Below the pieces are notes generated by a model. The model saw nothing but the letters and a program-made list of their open reading frames with translations. It was not told where the DNA came from and ran no database searches. Positions 17,343-17,428 of a DNA stretch of 17,428 bases are shown piece after piece. The stretch is from NCBI GenBank assembly GCA_905221605.1, contig CAJNDS010001476.1, positions 1 to 17,428 on the forward strand. Reading direction: 5' to 3'. This DNA is from Symbiodinium natans. Taxonomy: Eukaryota > Sar > Dinophyceae > Suessiales > Symbiodiniaceae. How positions within the stretch are numbered: the stretch's first letter is position 1; each line of letters opens with the position of its first letter. A program made the position numbers and the translations under genes.

Positions 17343-17428
17343 CCCCAAGCCCTAAGCCTCAAGCCTCAAGCCTCAAGCCCCAAGCCCCAAGCCCCAGCCC
17401 CAAGCCCCAAGCCCCAAGCCCCAAGCCC
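17343..17428. repeat. Heptamer array CCCCAAG, telomere-like period
   Basis: From 17343 the sequence is a near-pure 7-bp repeat: CCCCAAG, CCCTAAG, three CCTCAAG, two CCCCAAG, one 6-bp CCCCAG, four CCCCAAG, then CCC at the window end. The period and the single CCCTAAG variant recall the CCCTAAA telomere of plants and several algae, but the dominant motif differs, so it is not a canonical telomere. It may continue beyond the window. Confidence 0.85.

Noticed and set aside
17003-17362. 119-codon minus-strand Gly/Trp-rich open frame
   Set aside because: It is the translation of the C-rich low-complexity tract and the 32-bp palindromic repeats.

Overview
The window looks like eukaryotic, probably subtelomeric or heterochromatic, repeat-rich DNA. 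I see no intact gene. There are no bacterial-style operons, the coding fragments are decayed, and three classes of tandem repeat plus a degenerate C-rich heptamer array are present. The flavour of the coding relics is a superfamily 1 (SF1) helicase with motifs EAPGSGKT / LYTAHGNES / DEAQQ / GDHRQPAGG, and a retroelement RNase H ending in ADDLSRNR. It reminds me of repeat-rich protist genomes such as dinoflagellates. That assignment is an inference with low confidence; no spliced leader, rRNA or tRNA gene confirms it.

Layout. (1) Bases 1-8899 are a head-to-tail satellite array of about 1.94-kb, AT-rich, strand-asymmetric units: four units plus a truncated fifth. The first unit carries a nested 446-bp tandem duplication. 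One part of the unit occurs as two diagnostic haplotypes in the order A-B-B-A-B. Each full unit has GGGCCC/GGGTCCC hairpins and a CA microsatellite whose length varies from copy to copy. The open frames inside the units are not conserved between copies, so I do not call them genes. (2) At about 8899 the array stops abruptly and GC-richer DNA begins. Minus-strand 9079-9569 is an unrecognised, frameshifted coding relic. Minus-strand 9508-11433 is a frameshifted SF1 helicase relic whose motifs I, Ia, II and III appear in the correct order. (3) Bases 11454-11746 are a 76-bp minisatellite just upstream of that relic. (4) Bases 12017-16848 look like one decayed minus-strand retroelement. It is bracketed by two 71-72 bp direct repeats that each contain a perfect 8-bp hairpin. 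Inside, in minus-strand order, are a proline-rich ORF with a duplicated 44-residue module, a Gag-like region, a Cys/His cluster, an RT connection-like segment and an RNase H end. The RT catalytic palm is not visible. (5) Bases 17160-17255 hold three 32-bp repeats, each built around a near-perfect palindrome. They are followed by C-rich low-complexity DNA that becomes a 7-bp periodic array (CCCCAAG with CCCTAAG and CCTCAAG variants) running to the window edge.

The genes do not form a working pathway. The window records amplification (satellite array, minisatellites), insertion and decay (retroelement, helicase relic) and possible proximity to a chromosome end.
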